A stretch of DNA of 64,000 nucleotides from positions 142,501-206,500 of the forward strand of contig JAUJYZ010001358.1 of assembly GCA_033675265.1 (NCBI GenBank), written 5' to 3'. The position numbers and the translations under genes were made by a program. Position 1 is the first letter of the stretch. Each line of letters opens with the position of its first letter. This document shows, in pieces, positions 23,278 through 34,217 of this stretch. Below the pieces are notes generated by a model, which was not told the origin of the DNA, ran no database searches, and saw only the letters and a list, made by a program, of their open reading frames with translations. The DNA is from Actinostola sp. cb2023. Its lineage: Eukaryota; Cnidaria; Anthozoa; Actiniaria; Actinostolidae.

Positions 23278-24187
23278 GTGGCGGATCTAGGGGGGGTTCG
23301 GCTGAACCCCCTAAAGTACATGATCGAACCCCCTAAATGACAACAACGAACCCCCTAAATGAAGCAAACTACGAAAATTGTTTAATAAAAGGTTTACAAT
23401 CAAACTCAAAAATCATTTCGTTATTAAATAAAGTTGTTCATTTTCAAAGGCTTTTATTATATGACGCACGCTAGTCGAGTCCAAATAACAGTCTTTTCGA
23501 GTCCAAATACATTCCGCGATCGCAGCAATCACATGGAAACCACACTCTAGCGATCGCAGCAATCGTAGCGATATGGAAACAAACAGCGGGAGGGATCTCT
23601 GCGATCGATGAACATATTTGGACCGGCGATCCGTAGTGCCGGATCGTAGCGATCACTGTGGAAACCAGCAATCAGAGAGCACGATTCATAGCGCGTTCTT
23701 ACGGACTTTCGCAAAGTAAAGGATTATCGATTCAGTCATCGAAATTCGCAAGTGTTCTACATTTTTCAATATGCATTGGTTTGCTGAGACAGTGTAGGAA
23801 GTAGTTAGCGATACGCGTTAATCACAAATAGCTCTTGGAGAACGCTGGAAATAGCATTTTCGAGTCTCTAGATTTCAAAATTTTCTGGGGGAGCATGCCC
23901 CCAACCCCCCTAGCGGCTCACGCCTAAGGCGCTCGCTACCCGTACCCCCACCTATTTTCCCTTTGGTGCGGCCTTGGTTCACTTTTGCGTAGGCTAGCTA
24001 CGTCCCTGAGTGGTAAATGGTTTTACATGCTCGGGCTAGCTGTATCACTCGTGTCAACGAAAAAAGGTTCGATTTCATATTCCCACTACTTTTCCCGCCA
24101 CAGTATTCCGATTCGATATTACGGGTTGTTACTGAGACCTGACACAAGTTCCTCAGTATCGAACCCCCCCCTGGATCCGCCCCTGAC
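23278..24187. mobile_element. Element with GGCGGATCTAGGGGGGG ends
   Basis: GTGGCGGATCTAGGGGGGGT at the left and GAACCCCCCCCTGGATCCGC at the right are inverted and about 910 bp apart, suggesting a non-autonomous DNA transposon. The interior includes repeated CGAACCCCCTAAATGA near 23300-23360 and several GCGATCG-containing phrases at 23515-23660. No transposase frame was found. Confidence 0.65.
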
Positions 24188-24855
24188 ACGGTACAACTTT
24201 TGCCTACAACCATCGTATACAACTAGCTTACAACATGACATAGGAGTCGTAAGTAAGTGGTAGGGTTGATTTACACGGTACAACTTTTGCCTACTGACCA
24301 TCGCATACAACTAGCTTACAACATGACATAGGAGTCGTAAGTAAGTGGTAGGGTTGATTTACACGGTACAACTTTTGCCTACAACCATCGCATACAACTA
24401 GCTTACAACATGACTTAGGAGTCGTAAGTAAGTGGTAGGGTTGATTTACACGGTACAACTTTTGCCTACAACCATCGCATACAACTAGCTTACAACATGA
24501 CATAGGAGTCGTAAGTAAGTGGTAGGGTTGATTTACACGACACAACTCGTGTTGTAAAGGGCCATTTACACGGGCGATTTTGTCGGCGATTCAGTATCGG
24601 CGATTTTATTGCAACCACAAATCGCCCGTGTAAACTACCGGCGATTTAGCGGCGGCGATGAGCCGGCGGCGATAAAATTGCAGCCAAATCGCTGCAATTT
24701 CGAACATGCTCGAAATTTTGTGCAACTTCGCGGCGATAAAATCGCCGACAAAATTGCCGATAAAATCGTCCGTGTAAACGGCCCTTAAGCATGGCGTGAG
24801 CAAGTTGTATGCGATGGTTGTAAGCAAAAGTTGTACCGTGTAAATCGGCCTTTAT
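24184..24855. mobile_element. Composite element with an 87-bp internal array
   Basis: Four direct 87-bp units, each with CACGGTACAACTTTTGCCTA, CATACAACTAGCTTACAACA and GTCGTAAGTAAGTGGTAGGG, lie at 24187-24540. One inverted partial unit (TTGTATGCGATGGTTGTAAG ... GTACCGTGTAAATCGG) lies at 24805-24850. This is a foldback element whose left arm has amplified. Its middle is occupied by the MITE at 24556-24786. Confidence 0.8.
24556..24786. mobile_element. MITE with GGGCCATTTACACGGGCGAT ends
   Basis: AAAGGGCCATTTACACGGGC at the left and CCGTGTAAACGGCCCTTAA at the right are inverted. The interior is built from GGCGAT/ATCGCC repeats. It is nested in the composite element at 24184-24855. Confidence 0.8.
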
Positions 24856-25337
24856 TGTAGAATAACATTTTCAAGTTTAGAAGTAACAGTTTTCTTTTTA
24901 CGAAAACCAACATATGTCTAGCAAAACTATGTTTAATCAACGTGAAAACAGTTGATACAGTTGTGTACATAGTTACATCAGGTGTATGACTGTCATTTTT
25001 CTTCTTTTTCTTCTAATTTTGTAAATCTTCAAATAATTCTCTAATCATGAATGTAATGTATCACCTCCCGCCTAGATTAGTTTTTTTGTTATTTGCGGGA
25101 TGGTGTTAAGCTTGTAAATTTAATTGTTATCTTTTGTAATAAACTTGAAACTTGAAACTAGGTGTATATTTATAATACACCTATATATAGGTAGCCTCCT
25201 TTGCAGCCGTTTTTCGTATCGGTCCCCAGAAAAATATATATATATAGGTGAACACCCGAAAAGATTGACTAACTACTGGATGCCCAAAAAAAATCCACAA
25301 AGCGCGATGCTTTTACATAGAAATATACTGAGCAGTA

Positions 25338-25564
25338 TTAGGGTGCGTTCGATTGACACTATTCCAGAATAGGAATACACGGAATAAACACTTGGATGCT
25401 TTTATTTCAGCACATTTAAAATTCCGAACTGTTCCTTGTAACTTTATTATGATACAACAAGGAATCGTTTCACTTTACAGTGGACAGTAGCTGCGTGACA
25501 GCGATTTAGGGATGTTATTCTGTGTATTCCTATTCTAGAATAAGGTCAATCGAACGCACCCTAA
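25338..25564. mobile_element. MITE with TTAGGGTGCGTTCGATTGAC ends
   Basis: TTAGGGTGCGTTCGATTGAC and CTATTC.AGAATAGGAATAC at the left are matched in inverted form at 25510-25564. About 120 bp of unique interior lies between them. It is non-autonomous. Confidence 0.85.
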
Positions 25565-26487
25565 GTTACAACCATTATGGCCAATGCCAACACTAAATGA
25601 GCTCCCAAAATGTGACTCAGAATAGACAGCAATTGGATGATTGAAAGCTGGATGATGGATGGAAAAAGAGCTACTGGTCAAAACGCTCGGTCACAGCTTT
25701 CTCACGCAACATTAGTGAGTATTATGGCTCCAGAATTATATTATTAACTCAGAAAAAATAAATATTTAAAAAACTTGCTGACTCACTATTACGCTCGACT
25801 TCGTCTCGTGGCGTACTTATTTGTTCTCACCACATTTTGACGTCATCTGTGCATCTATAAGAGTCGGCAGACGCACGGGAAACTGGAATCTATTTGTTAA
25901 ATATATCGGTTCGGCTTTGCTGACTCACTATTATATTGTAGCGCATGGTCATATATGTATATATGATCAATATCAGCTGCTTACGTCATAGCAACATAGT
26001 CTATTTGTAGACACTGTTGGAAATATTGTAAACTCTGACGATAAAAGTTGTGATTCCACATCGAAAAAACCTTTTGCTACTTTAAAAAGTAGCTTATCAG
26101 TAAAGACATATTTTTTTGCCAACCGGCCAAGTGCAACACTTCTATTTTGATGCTTTGTCGGTCGTAAACTGGACAGTAAAACTGGATTTGTTTGCTCATA
26201 AGTTAGACAATTACTAAGCTATTTTCCACTCGAGTTGAGCCGGTGTCCGATTATAAATGGCGACCGGAACAAAACTATCACTGAAGAACACGAACATTCA
26301 TTCCCGAAAAAAGTGAGCCAAACAAACTTAAAACTGACTTCACGTTATTCACATTGTATTTGTGTGGAGACGAAAATAAATAGCTTATGTAAATAAACCA
26401 GACTATACTAGTTACAAATATTCTAATTCTGTCACTTATTCAAATAAATCATCTTCCGAACGTGAATAATTTTTGGTATAATTACAG
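25565..26487. other. Upstream flank of the kelch/b561 gene
   Basis: Mostly unique. A TGACGTCA site lies at 25838-25845. GCTGACTCACTATTA is repeated at about 25780 and 25918. It holds no gene and may include distal promoter sequence of the downstream gene. Confidence 0.45.
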
Positions 26488-26551
26488 TGACGTCATGTCA
26501 GGTATAAAATTGGGAGGACACTCCAGTACAGGGTCAGTTCGTTAGTCCACC
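26488..26551 (+). promoter_or_regulatory. CRE-TATA-Inr core promoter of the kelch/b561 gene
   Basis: A TGACGTCA site (26488-26495), a TATA box TATAAA (26503-26508) and an initiator-like TCAGTT with its A at 26536, 33 bp from the first T of the TATA box, are followed by CCACC directly before the ATG. Spacing and order match a focused TATA promoter with a very short 5' leader of about 16 nt. The CRE suggests possible CREB/ATF responsiveness. The transcription start is inferred, not observed. Confidence 0.75.
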
Positions 26552-29500
26552 ATGGATCTCCACATGGTCTTCCTGGCTTTATTCCTTTTCCACAGCGTTA
26601 GAAGCGAGTTACAATGGGTCGAGCTGAAGACGCGGAATTCTACGCCTCCGACTGCTCGCCGTGACGCTGCCATCGGTTACGATGCAATTCGTAAACAAGT
26701 TATAATCTTCGGAGGTCGCTCTGGTTCGATTCTAGATGATACCTGGCTTTTTAACACCACCTCTAAGACGTGGTCAGAGGTGGCTAATCCTAAAGATAAA
26801 GACGGGAATGTAGTCCCAGAAAACCGCTTTAGTATGGTATATGGAAGCCAAAACAACTACTTTTACGTCTCGACTGGCGAAGGCAAGAGCGGCAGCGCGA
26901 GGGTCTTTCACGACGATGTCAATAGATTCGACTTCAATACCCAAAAGTGGGTGAAACTCGAGCCGACAACATCGCTACGACCTGAAAAGAGGTACGGCAG
27001 TGGTGGGGGAGTCCATCCCTCGGGTAATGGCCTTTACGTAACGCATGGTTTCTCGGGTGTACGTTACTCAAACACGCTCAAATTTACGTTCCAAACTCAG
27101 AAATGGGAGATGAAATTCGCTGGAACGAATAGCTACAACCCGAGCTATCCACACTCGCGCTGTCTTCACTCATCGGCAATGACAGAGGAAGATGAGCTAG
27201 TGATGTATGGTGGATGCCTGGGGTGAGTGTTTCCTGCCATGACTTTGGAAAGCTGTGTCTTGTTTAGCTTTCATTTATATTTTTGTTAAAAAGAGAAAAA
27301 TCTTCCCAAACTAAATTAACAAATCGTCGGTAACATATGGAAGAGTCCTTTTAGAAATATGTAATAAATATTATCATTATTATTATTAAGACCATCGATC
27401 ATAAAATAATTTTATTCCTTCTCAAGCCGATAAAAAAATGATAGAATTTGTTGTTTTCAGTGTTGCGTGATATCGTGACATAAAATGAACATGACACTGA
27501 CTTCCGAGGATCACAGCGTTGAAATGACGGACGGTCTTTTGTTCACAACTTTAAATATATGTTTAGTAGCAAAGATTAGGATTATAAGTGCTTTTTTTTA
27601 TAAATGCGAGACTCCGAGACAAAGGCATATTTTTGCGAGCCCGAGACGCTTTTCCCCCAATTTTCTTTGTTTTCAAAATTCGAGACTCCGAGACGCTTTT
27701 TGCGAAAAAACGAGACTTAACTTCGAGACTCGCGAAATTTGACTGAAATTTTGCGAGACTTTGACTTTTTGCGGGGAACATTCGACACCCCTTTAATTTT
27801 GAAATTCGATCGCTTCTTACTTTAATTGTTGTAATTCAATTAATATTCCCACCTGTTTTGGTCAGTGGTCAAAGTACAGTTTATAATGTAATCAAATCGT
27901 CAGACGTTTTATAGGCATCGATCCAGTCATTCCTGGACCGATTCAATATATACAACGAAGGAAAGGTTTTACATTATGAAAACGTATTGATTTAATTGTA
28001 TTTAGATCTTAGTTTTATATTTACAGTACTTTAGATTTTAAGTCTCCCCGATATAGTAGGGCACTTGTGCCCAGCTAGAAGATTTATTGAGACATTAATA
28101 AAGTTATTATTATTATTATAAGAGAGAGAAGCGTAGGGAAGAGATTATCTTATTATCCATAGAAATTATATAAGGACCTTTAACGTGAATGATAGGAAGG
28201 GATGATCATTTATATAGCGCACTTTTTCTATGTGCAGTGTTATGTATATAATGAAATGCGCTTGACAAGCTCACAGAGCTAGAGAGACGGTTACAGACTG
28301 CTCAATAGTAACGCAGTATAATCAAATAATAATAATAAGTATTGGGAGCATAATACGCTTTACAAAGCTCACAGAGCTAGAGAGATACAGACTGCTCAAT
28401 ATAGTAACGCAGTATAATCAAATAATAATAATAAGTATTGGGAGCATAATACGCTTTACAAAGCTAACAGAGCAAGAGATATACAGACTGCTCAATAGTA
28501 ACGCAGTATAATCAAATATGATATGCGCTTTACAAAGCTCACAGAGCTAGAGAGATACAGACTGCTCAATAGTGACGCAGTTTAATCAAATGCGCTTTAC
28601 AAAGCTCACAGAGCAAGAGAGATACAGACTGCTCAATAGTAACGCAGTTTAATCAAATATGATATGCGCTTTACAAAGCTCACAGAGCTAGAGAGATACA
28701 GACTGCTCAATAGTGACGCAGTTTAATCAAATGCGCTTTACAAAGCACATAGAGCAAGAGATATACAGACTGCTCAATAGTAACGCAGTTTAATCAAATG
28801 CGCTTTACAAAGCACATAGAGCAAGAGAGATATAGACTGCTCAATAGTGACGCAGTTTAATCAAATGCGCTTTACAAAGCTCACAGAGCAAGAGAGATAC
28901 AGACTGCTCAATAGTAACGCAGTTTAATCAAATGCGCTTTACAAAGCTCACAGAGCAAGAGAGAGACAGACTGCTCAATAGTGACGCAGTTTAATCAAAT
29001 GCGCTTTACAAAGCTCATAGACCTAGAGAGATACAGACTGCTCAATAGTAACGCAGTTTAATCAAATGCGCTTTACAAAGCTCACAGAGCAAGAGAGATA
29101 CAGACTGCTCAATAGTAACGCAGTTTACAATCGAGTGTAATCGACGACTGTGGATAACATTAACAAAAACAAACTATTTTTATTTTATGTATTTCAATAT
29201 TTGAACAGGCTCATCCATAGCTAATTTAAACGGACTTCTGTGCAGAACTCCGAGTAATAATACAATAGTTTAAACTGAAAGAACTTGAGAAAGAAATACA
29301 TTAATGCGGAAATGAATACAAAAAAAAAGCGAAACTGAAGACGGAAAAAGAAATTAACTGAAGCGGGATCGAAACACTACAGATCTCTCTGGTAAAACAC
29401 GCTATGCAAAATAAAGGGGAGCTAATAGATGTTAGTTGTGATGGCGTACGATTGTTAGCGACTAAATATAATGTAGAGGACAAAGGAATAGGCAAAGAAC

Positions 29501-32500
29501 GAAAGAGGTCGGACAGAAAATGAACAATGAAAGGGGTTTATGTGAAACCAAGAAAATCATTCGGTTTGAAACTGAGGAACCGAAAAGAGAAAAAAATGAC
29601 AAGAAAAATAACTAAAAAGAAACCGGAATGAATCAATGTGTGGAAAAAGAAAGGGGTTAATGAAAGAAAGAAAGAAAGTAAAGAAGGCGTATGAATCAAT
29701 AGAAAAACTAACAAAGGAATTAATGAATGAAAGGAACGAACAAAGAAATGAAGTGTAAAGAAAGAAACTGGCACGTTAAAAAAAACACTGATTAAGTTGC
29801 ACAGCAAAAAAACCCTTCATTTTGAACGTTAAAGCACCGCTTTAATTCATATATTTCTCTCACCAAAGCAGATTTCGGAGATTTCGAATGACTGTGAAGG
29901 AAAAAAAACACGCCACGAGTCATGAGACAGAAAGTCTTTCATAACCGGTCTAACCAGTCTCATTTATCCAGTTTAACCGGTATTTCACGTCACAGCAAGT
30001 CTTTCATAACCGGTCTAACCTGTATCATTTATCCAGTTTAACCGGTATTTCACGTTACAGTAACTCTTTCATAACCTGTCTAACCTGTATCATTTATCCA
30101 GTTTAACCGGTATTTCACGTCGCAGCAAGTCTTTCATAACCGGTCTAACCTGTATCATTTATCCAGTTTAATCGGTATTTCACGTCACAGCAAATCTTTC
30201 ATAACCGGTCTAACCAGTATCATTTATCTAGTTTAACCGGTATTTTACATCACAGCAAGTCTTTCATAACCGGTCTAACCAGTATCATTTCAGTATCCAG
30301 TTTAACCGGTTTCTAATTACTTTTCTTGGCAGGGGTGGTAGCACAGGAGGTCCTTGTCCATCAGAGGATGGCTGGAAGTATGACGGTGATACGAACACGT
30401 GGACGAAGCTCCCGCAATGTGCTACACCGCGTATATACTCTGCAATGGCTACGCTACCGTCGAATGATCCTAAAGTTAGAAGGGCAGTTCTATATGGAGG
30501 CAAAGAAAAGACTGACTCTGTGTTATCGGTGAGCGTTTACTAAGTATTGGGCTACCTGTGTTATTTACGTACCACAGGTAGCCCACACTATTTTTTTTAA
30601 TTATGGGCTATCTGTGTGAGAGGTGAGCGTTTACTAAGTATTGGCAGATAGGCCACTATTTTTATTTGGTTCCCTATTTCACAAACCATTTCCTATCCAC
30701 GAGTTTGCCATACAAGCTCAAGAGTTCCAGACTTCCGGTACGCGCGCAATGCATTATGAGATTATTACAAAGGAAAAGTGAGCACCAATTCTAGACACAG
30801 GGAGCCCAAGCTATGTTTTTGCTCACTTGGTGCTCACTTTTCCTTTGTAATAATCTCACAATGCATTGCGCGCGTACCGGAAGTCTGGAACTCTTGATGC
30901 TTGTATTGGGCACCTTTGATTTCTAAGGTTTGAATGGTTTTGTTTGCAGACTTCAGAGGCTCCCAAAAATGAGATCATTGTATTGGACCCTGCCACCAAT
31001 AAATGGATTCGCAAGAAGATTTCTGTGAGTGTCAGCGGTAGTTATTTCAGGTCATGCGCAATTGCATAAAAGTCACGGAAATGATAAATGTATGTTTTTG
31101 TTGTTGATATTTGAAGGGGGATGATGTACCGATGAAGAGATTCGGTCATGTGATGGTGACCACACCCGATGGGATTATACTTTTCGGAGGCAAAGGTTCG
31201 AAGTAAGTGCTCTAATTCTTTGTCATTAGTATGTGTGTCGAAGTATACCCTACCCTACCCTACCCAACTCTGCCCTACCCAACCCTCTCCTACCCTACCC
31301 TCTCCTACCCTACCCCACCCTCTCCTACCCTATCTTACCCTAACCTATGCTACCCTACCCAACCCTACTCTACCCAACCCAACCCTACCTACACCCTACC
31401 CTACACCCTACCCTACCCTACCCTATCCTACCCTACCCTACCCTACCCTACCCTACCCTACTACCTACCCTACCCCCTACCCTACCCTACCCTACCCTAC
31501 CCTACCCTACCCTACCCTACCATAATAACCACCGGCTGACTGTGCAGATAGGTCTAGTGTTGGCTACGCAAATACACGATATTTTATGGCGGGAAACATG
31601 TTAGGCCCTACAGGGAGAGAAGTGGAGAGAGAGACTTCCCTTGGGAGAGAGATGATTGCTTAATGAAGGCTCACTATACAAATAAATAAATAACGTTGGT
31701 GCTAATCATCCTTCGAAATACACGAAGGACGCAGCTCAACGTGGTCGAGTCCAAGGCATATAAAGGCCCACAATGCGGCAGCCACCATACGACCCATGTC
31801 TGACCACGGAGCACAGCTCAGATCGAAATATTGTTCGTTTTTGCTGAGGGAGGAAACCGGAGTACCTGGAGAAAAACCCTTGAAGCAAGGGAGAGAACGA
31901 AGAAACAGTATTTACCATAGTAGTTTGTTTGATTGTGTTTACTACTTGCAGTGGTAAAGACTTGAACGATGTGTGGCTGCTGAAAGGAAACGTGTCAGAC
32001 GTGGACAAGACACCTTCATTCGACGGCTGTGATGGCGGTAACTTTACTCTTATCATGTTGCATGGGATTTTCATGTTTATTGGATGGGGTGTCCTGCTAC
32101 AGCTGGGCGCGTTTATCGCTCGCTACTTCCGCCATAAAGATCCTTGGTGGTTCAAGATGCACAGAGGCCTGCAGGTACTGCATTGGTTGACTCCTTCCCT
32201 CTCTACTTGCCTCCCTTCTTTCTTTCTTTCTTCTTTCTTTCCTTCCTTCCTTCCTTCCTTCCTTCCTTCCTTCCTTCCTTCCTTCCTTCCTTCCTTCCTT
32301 CCTTCCTTCCTTCCTTCCTTCCTTCCTTCCTTCCTTCCTTCCTTCCTTCCTTCCTTCCTTCCTTCCTTCCTTCCTTCCTTTTACTCCTACTCTCCCTTCG
32401 TCCCTCCATTTACTTCCCTCCTTACTTCCCTCCTTCCTTTCTTTATGCCTTTCTTCCCTCCTTCCTTTTATTCCTCTTCCTTCCTGTCTTACATTCTCCC

Positions 32501-33445
32501 TCCTGAACTCCTTCTATTCCTTCCTCTTTTCATCTCTTTCTTCCTACTCTCCCTTCGTCTCTTTATTACCTCCCCTCCTGCTACATCCCTCCATCACCTA
32601 GCTGCCTCCCTCCTTCCTCTCTTACTTAGCTCTCCTCATTCCATTCTTTCTGATTTCATCGCGTATCGTTCTATAGGTTTCAGGATTACTGTTCGCCATT
32701 GCTGGGTTTGTATGCGCTGTCATGTCTGTACCATTTGATCATTTCAAGTTCGCTCATGGTGCCATTGGTTTGGATGTCATGATCGTTGGTTTGTTGCAAC
32801 CTTTGAATGGCTTCTTGTAAGTCAATCGTAAATTATTATTAGTATCCATTTTTATTGATAATTATTATTTTTATTCATTTTTATTTATAATTATTATTTT
32901 TATTCATTTTTATTTATAACTTTATTTTTTATAACATTTTTTTTAAATTTATATTATTATTATTATTATAATTATAACTTTATTACAGTTTATATAACCG
33001 TTTCTAACCTTTCAGTTCTTGGTATACCTGTGGTAAAAGAAGACGAGCGAGACTGGCGACTGTTTTGTTGTTCCCAGTCCAGCTCTCCTTTACCACAGGA
33101 AGCCCGAAATGATACTAAGTGGAGTTCCATCTGTGGTGAATAATTGTTTTATTCTCTCTTGTCCATAGCCGCCCACACAGATTCCCCGACGGCTCGCGTA
33201 GCACGAAGCGCATTATCTGGGAGTGGTACCACAAGCTTGCTGGCCGATTTGCCCTGGTACTAGCCCTCATTAACATATGCCTGGGTCTGTTCCTGGACGT
33301 CGTACCAACTGTTGCCTGGGCCGTGTGGTATGGCTACCTCGGTGTTCTTTGTCTACTCTACGTCATCTTTGAGGTCAGGTCGAGATGCAAACATGGCTCT
33401 AAGACGGGATCCGCGGACTTCGTATTGGACAAGCAAGCCGAGTAG
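26552..33445 (+). CDS. Kelch-propeller / cytochrome b561 membrane protein (7 exons)
   Basis: Coding exons are 26552-27222, 30333-30528, 30950-31024, 31117-31202, 31952-32174, 32677-32816 and 33169-33445. All introns are GT-AG with matching phases, and the product is 555 residues. Residues 1-18 form a signal peptide (MDLHMVFLALFLFHSVRS). Six kelch-like repeats follow to about residue 355, showing GG doublets and W after 6-12 residues (IIFGGRSG...TWSEV, VMYGGCLGGG, AVLYGGKEK, ILFGGKGS). Then come five membrane helices of a cytochrome b561 domain. His380 (LHGIFMF), His413 (MHRGLQ), His444 (AHGAIG) and His485 (YHKLAGR) sit where b561 proteins bind two hemes. The family moves electrons across membranes, often using ascorbate or reducing ferric iron. 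Here the propeller would face the lumen or outside. The usual animal partner domain is DOMON; kelch in its place is less familiar. The substrate is unknown. Confidence 0.92.
27595..27790. repeat. GAGACTCCGAGACG dispersed repeat, copy 1
   Basis: Phrases such as GCGAGCCCGAGACGCTTTT, TTCGAGACTCCGAGACGC and GCGAGACTTTGACTTTTTG recur in the same order at 61575-61770 within TRPA1. No terminal inverted repeats were seen, so it may be a fragment of a larger interspersed repeat. Confidence 0.75.
28255..29130. repeat. 66-70-bp minisatellite, about 13 copies
   Basis: The unit is CAGACTGCTCAATAGTAACG, CAGTTTAATCAAATGCGC, TTTACAAAGCTCACAGAGC, AAGAGAGATA. Early copies carry extra AATAATAATAAGTATTGGG. The array sits in intron 1 of the kelch/b561 gene. 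Confidence 0.93.
29925..30310. repeat. 64-bp minisatellite, 6 copies
   Basis: The unit contains CAAGTCTTTCATAACCGGTC, TAACCAGTATCATTTATCC and AGTTTAACCGGTATTTCACG. The last copy ends 22 bp before the acceptor of exon 2, so copy-number change would alter the branch-point neighbourhood. Confidence 0.93.
30549..30584. repeat. 36-bp GGGCTACCTGTG palindrome
   Basis: GGGCTACCTGTG and ACCACAGGTAGCCC flank about 10 bp. It belongs to a set of CACAGG(T/A)AGCCC-type short inverted motifs scattered through the window. It lies just after exon 2 of the kelch/b561 gene. Confidence 0.75.
30710..30906. mobile_element. Long-stem hairpin element in intron 2
   Basis: A near-perfect stem of about 75 bp: ACAAGCTCAAGAGTTCCAGA, CTTCCGGTACGCGCGCAATG, then GAGATTATTACAAAGGAAAA pairs with the inverted segment at 30826-30906. 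The loop is about 35 bp. It is non-coding and lies 44 bp upstream of exon 3, so the intronic RNA would form a long double strand. Confidence 0.8.
31238..31520. repeat. (CCCTA)n pentanucleotide array
   Basis: About 55 copies of CCCTA with substitutions, in intron 4 of the kelch/b561 gene. The period is five, so it is not the TTAGGG telomere repeat. Confidence 0.95.
31690..31910. repeat. Probable interspersed repeat
   Basis: Contains GAGGAAACCGGAGTACCTGG followed by AGAAAAACCCTTG, a phrase I recognise as recurring in many invertebrate genomes in repeat context. No element ends could be defined here. Confidence 0.4.
32214..32381. repeat. (CCTT)n microsatellite
   Basis: About 36 near-perfect TTCC repeats starting 40 bp after exon 5 of the kelch/b561 gene, continuing as degenerate pyrimidine-rich sequence to about 32600. 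Confidence 0.97.
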
Positions 33446-33753
33446 GGAGTGGGCACTGCTGGAGTAACCATGGTTACAAGCAAGTCAAGTAGGGGGTGGG
33501 CACTGCTGGAGTAACCATGGTTACAAGCAAGTGGAGTAGCACTGCTGGAGTAACCATGGTTACAAGAACGTGGAGTAGGGGGTGGGCACTGCTGGAGTAA
33601 CCATGGTTACAAGAAAGTGGAGTAGGGGTGGGCATTGCTGGAGTAACCATGGTTACAAGCAAGTCGAGTAGGGTGTGAGCACTGCTAGAGTAACCATAGT
33701 TACAAGCAAGTCAAGTAGGGGCTGGGCATTGCTGGAGTGACCATGGTTACAAG
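33446..33753. repeat. Minisatellite with GTAACCATGGTTAC palindrome
   Basis: Seven units of about 40-55 bp, each with CACTGCTGGAGTAACCATGG followed by TTACAAGCAAGT and a variable GGAGTAGGGGGTGGG segment. The first begins at the stop codon of the kelch/b561 gene, so the array probably forms its 3' UTR or lies just beyond it. Each unit carries the perfect 14-bp palindrome GTAACCATGGTTAC. Confidence 0.93.
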
Positions 33754-33913
33754 GAGCTATTTTCGTACGAGTGGGAAGCCACGGAACACAGGAAGCCCAA
33801 CATTTTTTTTTCTGAGGCTCTTTATTAAAGGTAAAAAGGTCTGTACACTCGCAAGAAGCGTTGAATGATGAGTCTCGCTGTCAGCACAGTTTCCCACTCA
33901 TACGAAAATGACT
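33754..33913. mobile_element. TAGAGTCATTTTCGTATGAG MITE family, copy 1
   Basis: Ends AGCTATTTTCGTACGAGTGG and CCCACTCATACGAAAATGAC are inverted. The family recurs at 45887, 54444 and 60468. This copy also carries CACAGGAAGCCC inside. Confidence 0.8.
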
Positions 33914-33954
33914 AACAGTATATTTGTACGTGACTTATGAAAAAATCTAAAACT

Positions 33955-34217
33955 GCAGTTCGAAGTTGTTTAATACCCGCTGTATTCATGGACAAAAGGT
34001 TCAGTTCCGAGAATAACCGAGGAATTAAACAAATGTTTTCATGTTCGAAGTTGTTTAAATACCCGCTGTATTCATGGACAAAAGGTTCAGTTCCGAGAAT
34101 AACCGGGGAATTAAACAAATGTTTTCATGTTCGAAGTTGTTTAAATACCCGCTGTATTCATGGACAAAAGGTTCAGTTCCGAGAATAACCGGGGAATTAA
34201 ACCAATGTTTTCATGTT
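33955..34217. repeat. 86-bp tandem repeat, 3 copies
   Basis: The unit contains TTCGAAGTTGTTTAAATACC, CGCTGTATTCATGGACAAAA and GGTTCAGTTCCGAGAATAAC, with near-identical copies. Confidence 0.95.

Larger units (their letters stand above)
27223..30332 (+). other. Intron 1 of the kelch/b561 gene, repeat-filled
   Basis: A 3.1-kb intron (GTGAGT...GGCAG). It contains a GAGACTCCGAGAC dispersed repeat (27595-27790), a retroposon-like tail ending in (TTA)n near 28110, a 66-bp minisatellite (28255-29130), A/G-rich sequence (29270-29830) and a 64-bp minisatellite (29925-30310). Confidence 0.85.

Noticed and set aside
31169..31604. Pro/Thr/Leu/Tyr repeat frames, and the possibility of telomeric DNA
   Set aside because: The array is (CCCTA)n with period five inside an intron; not the six-base TTAGGG telomere repeat and not coding.
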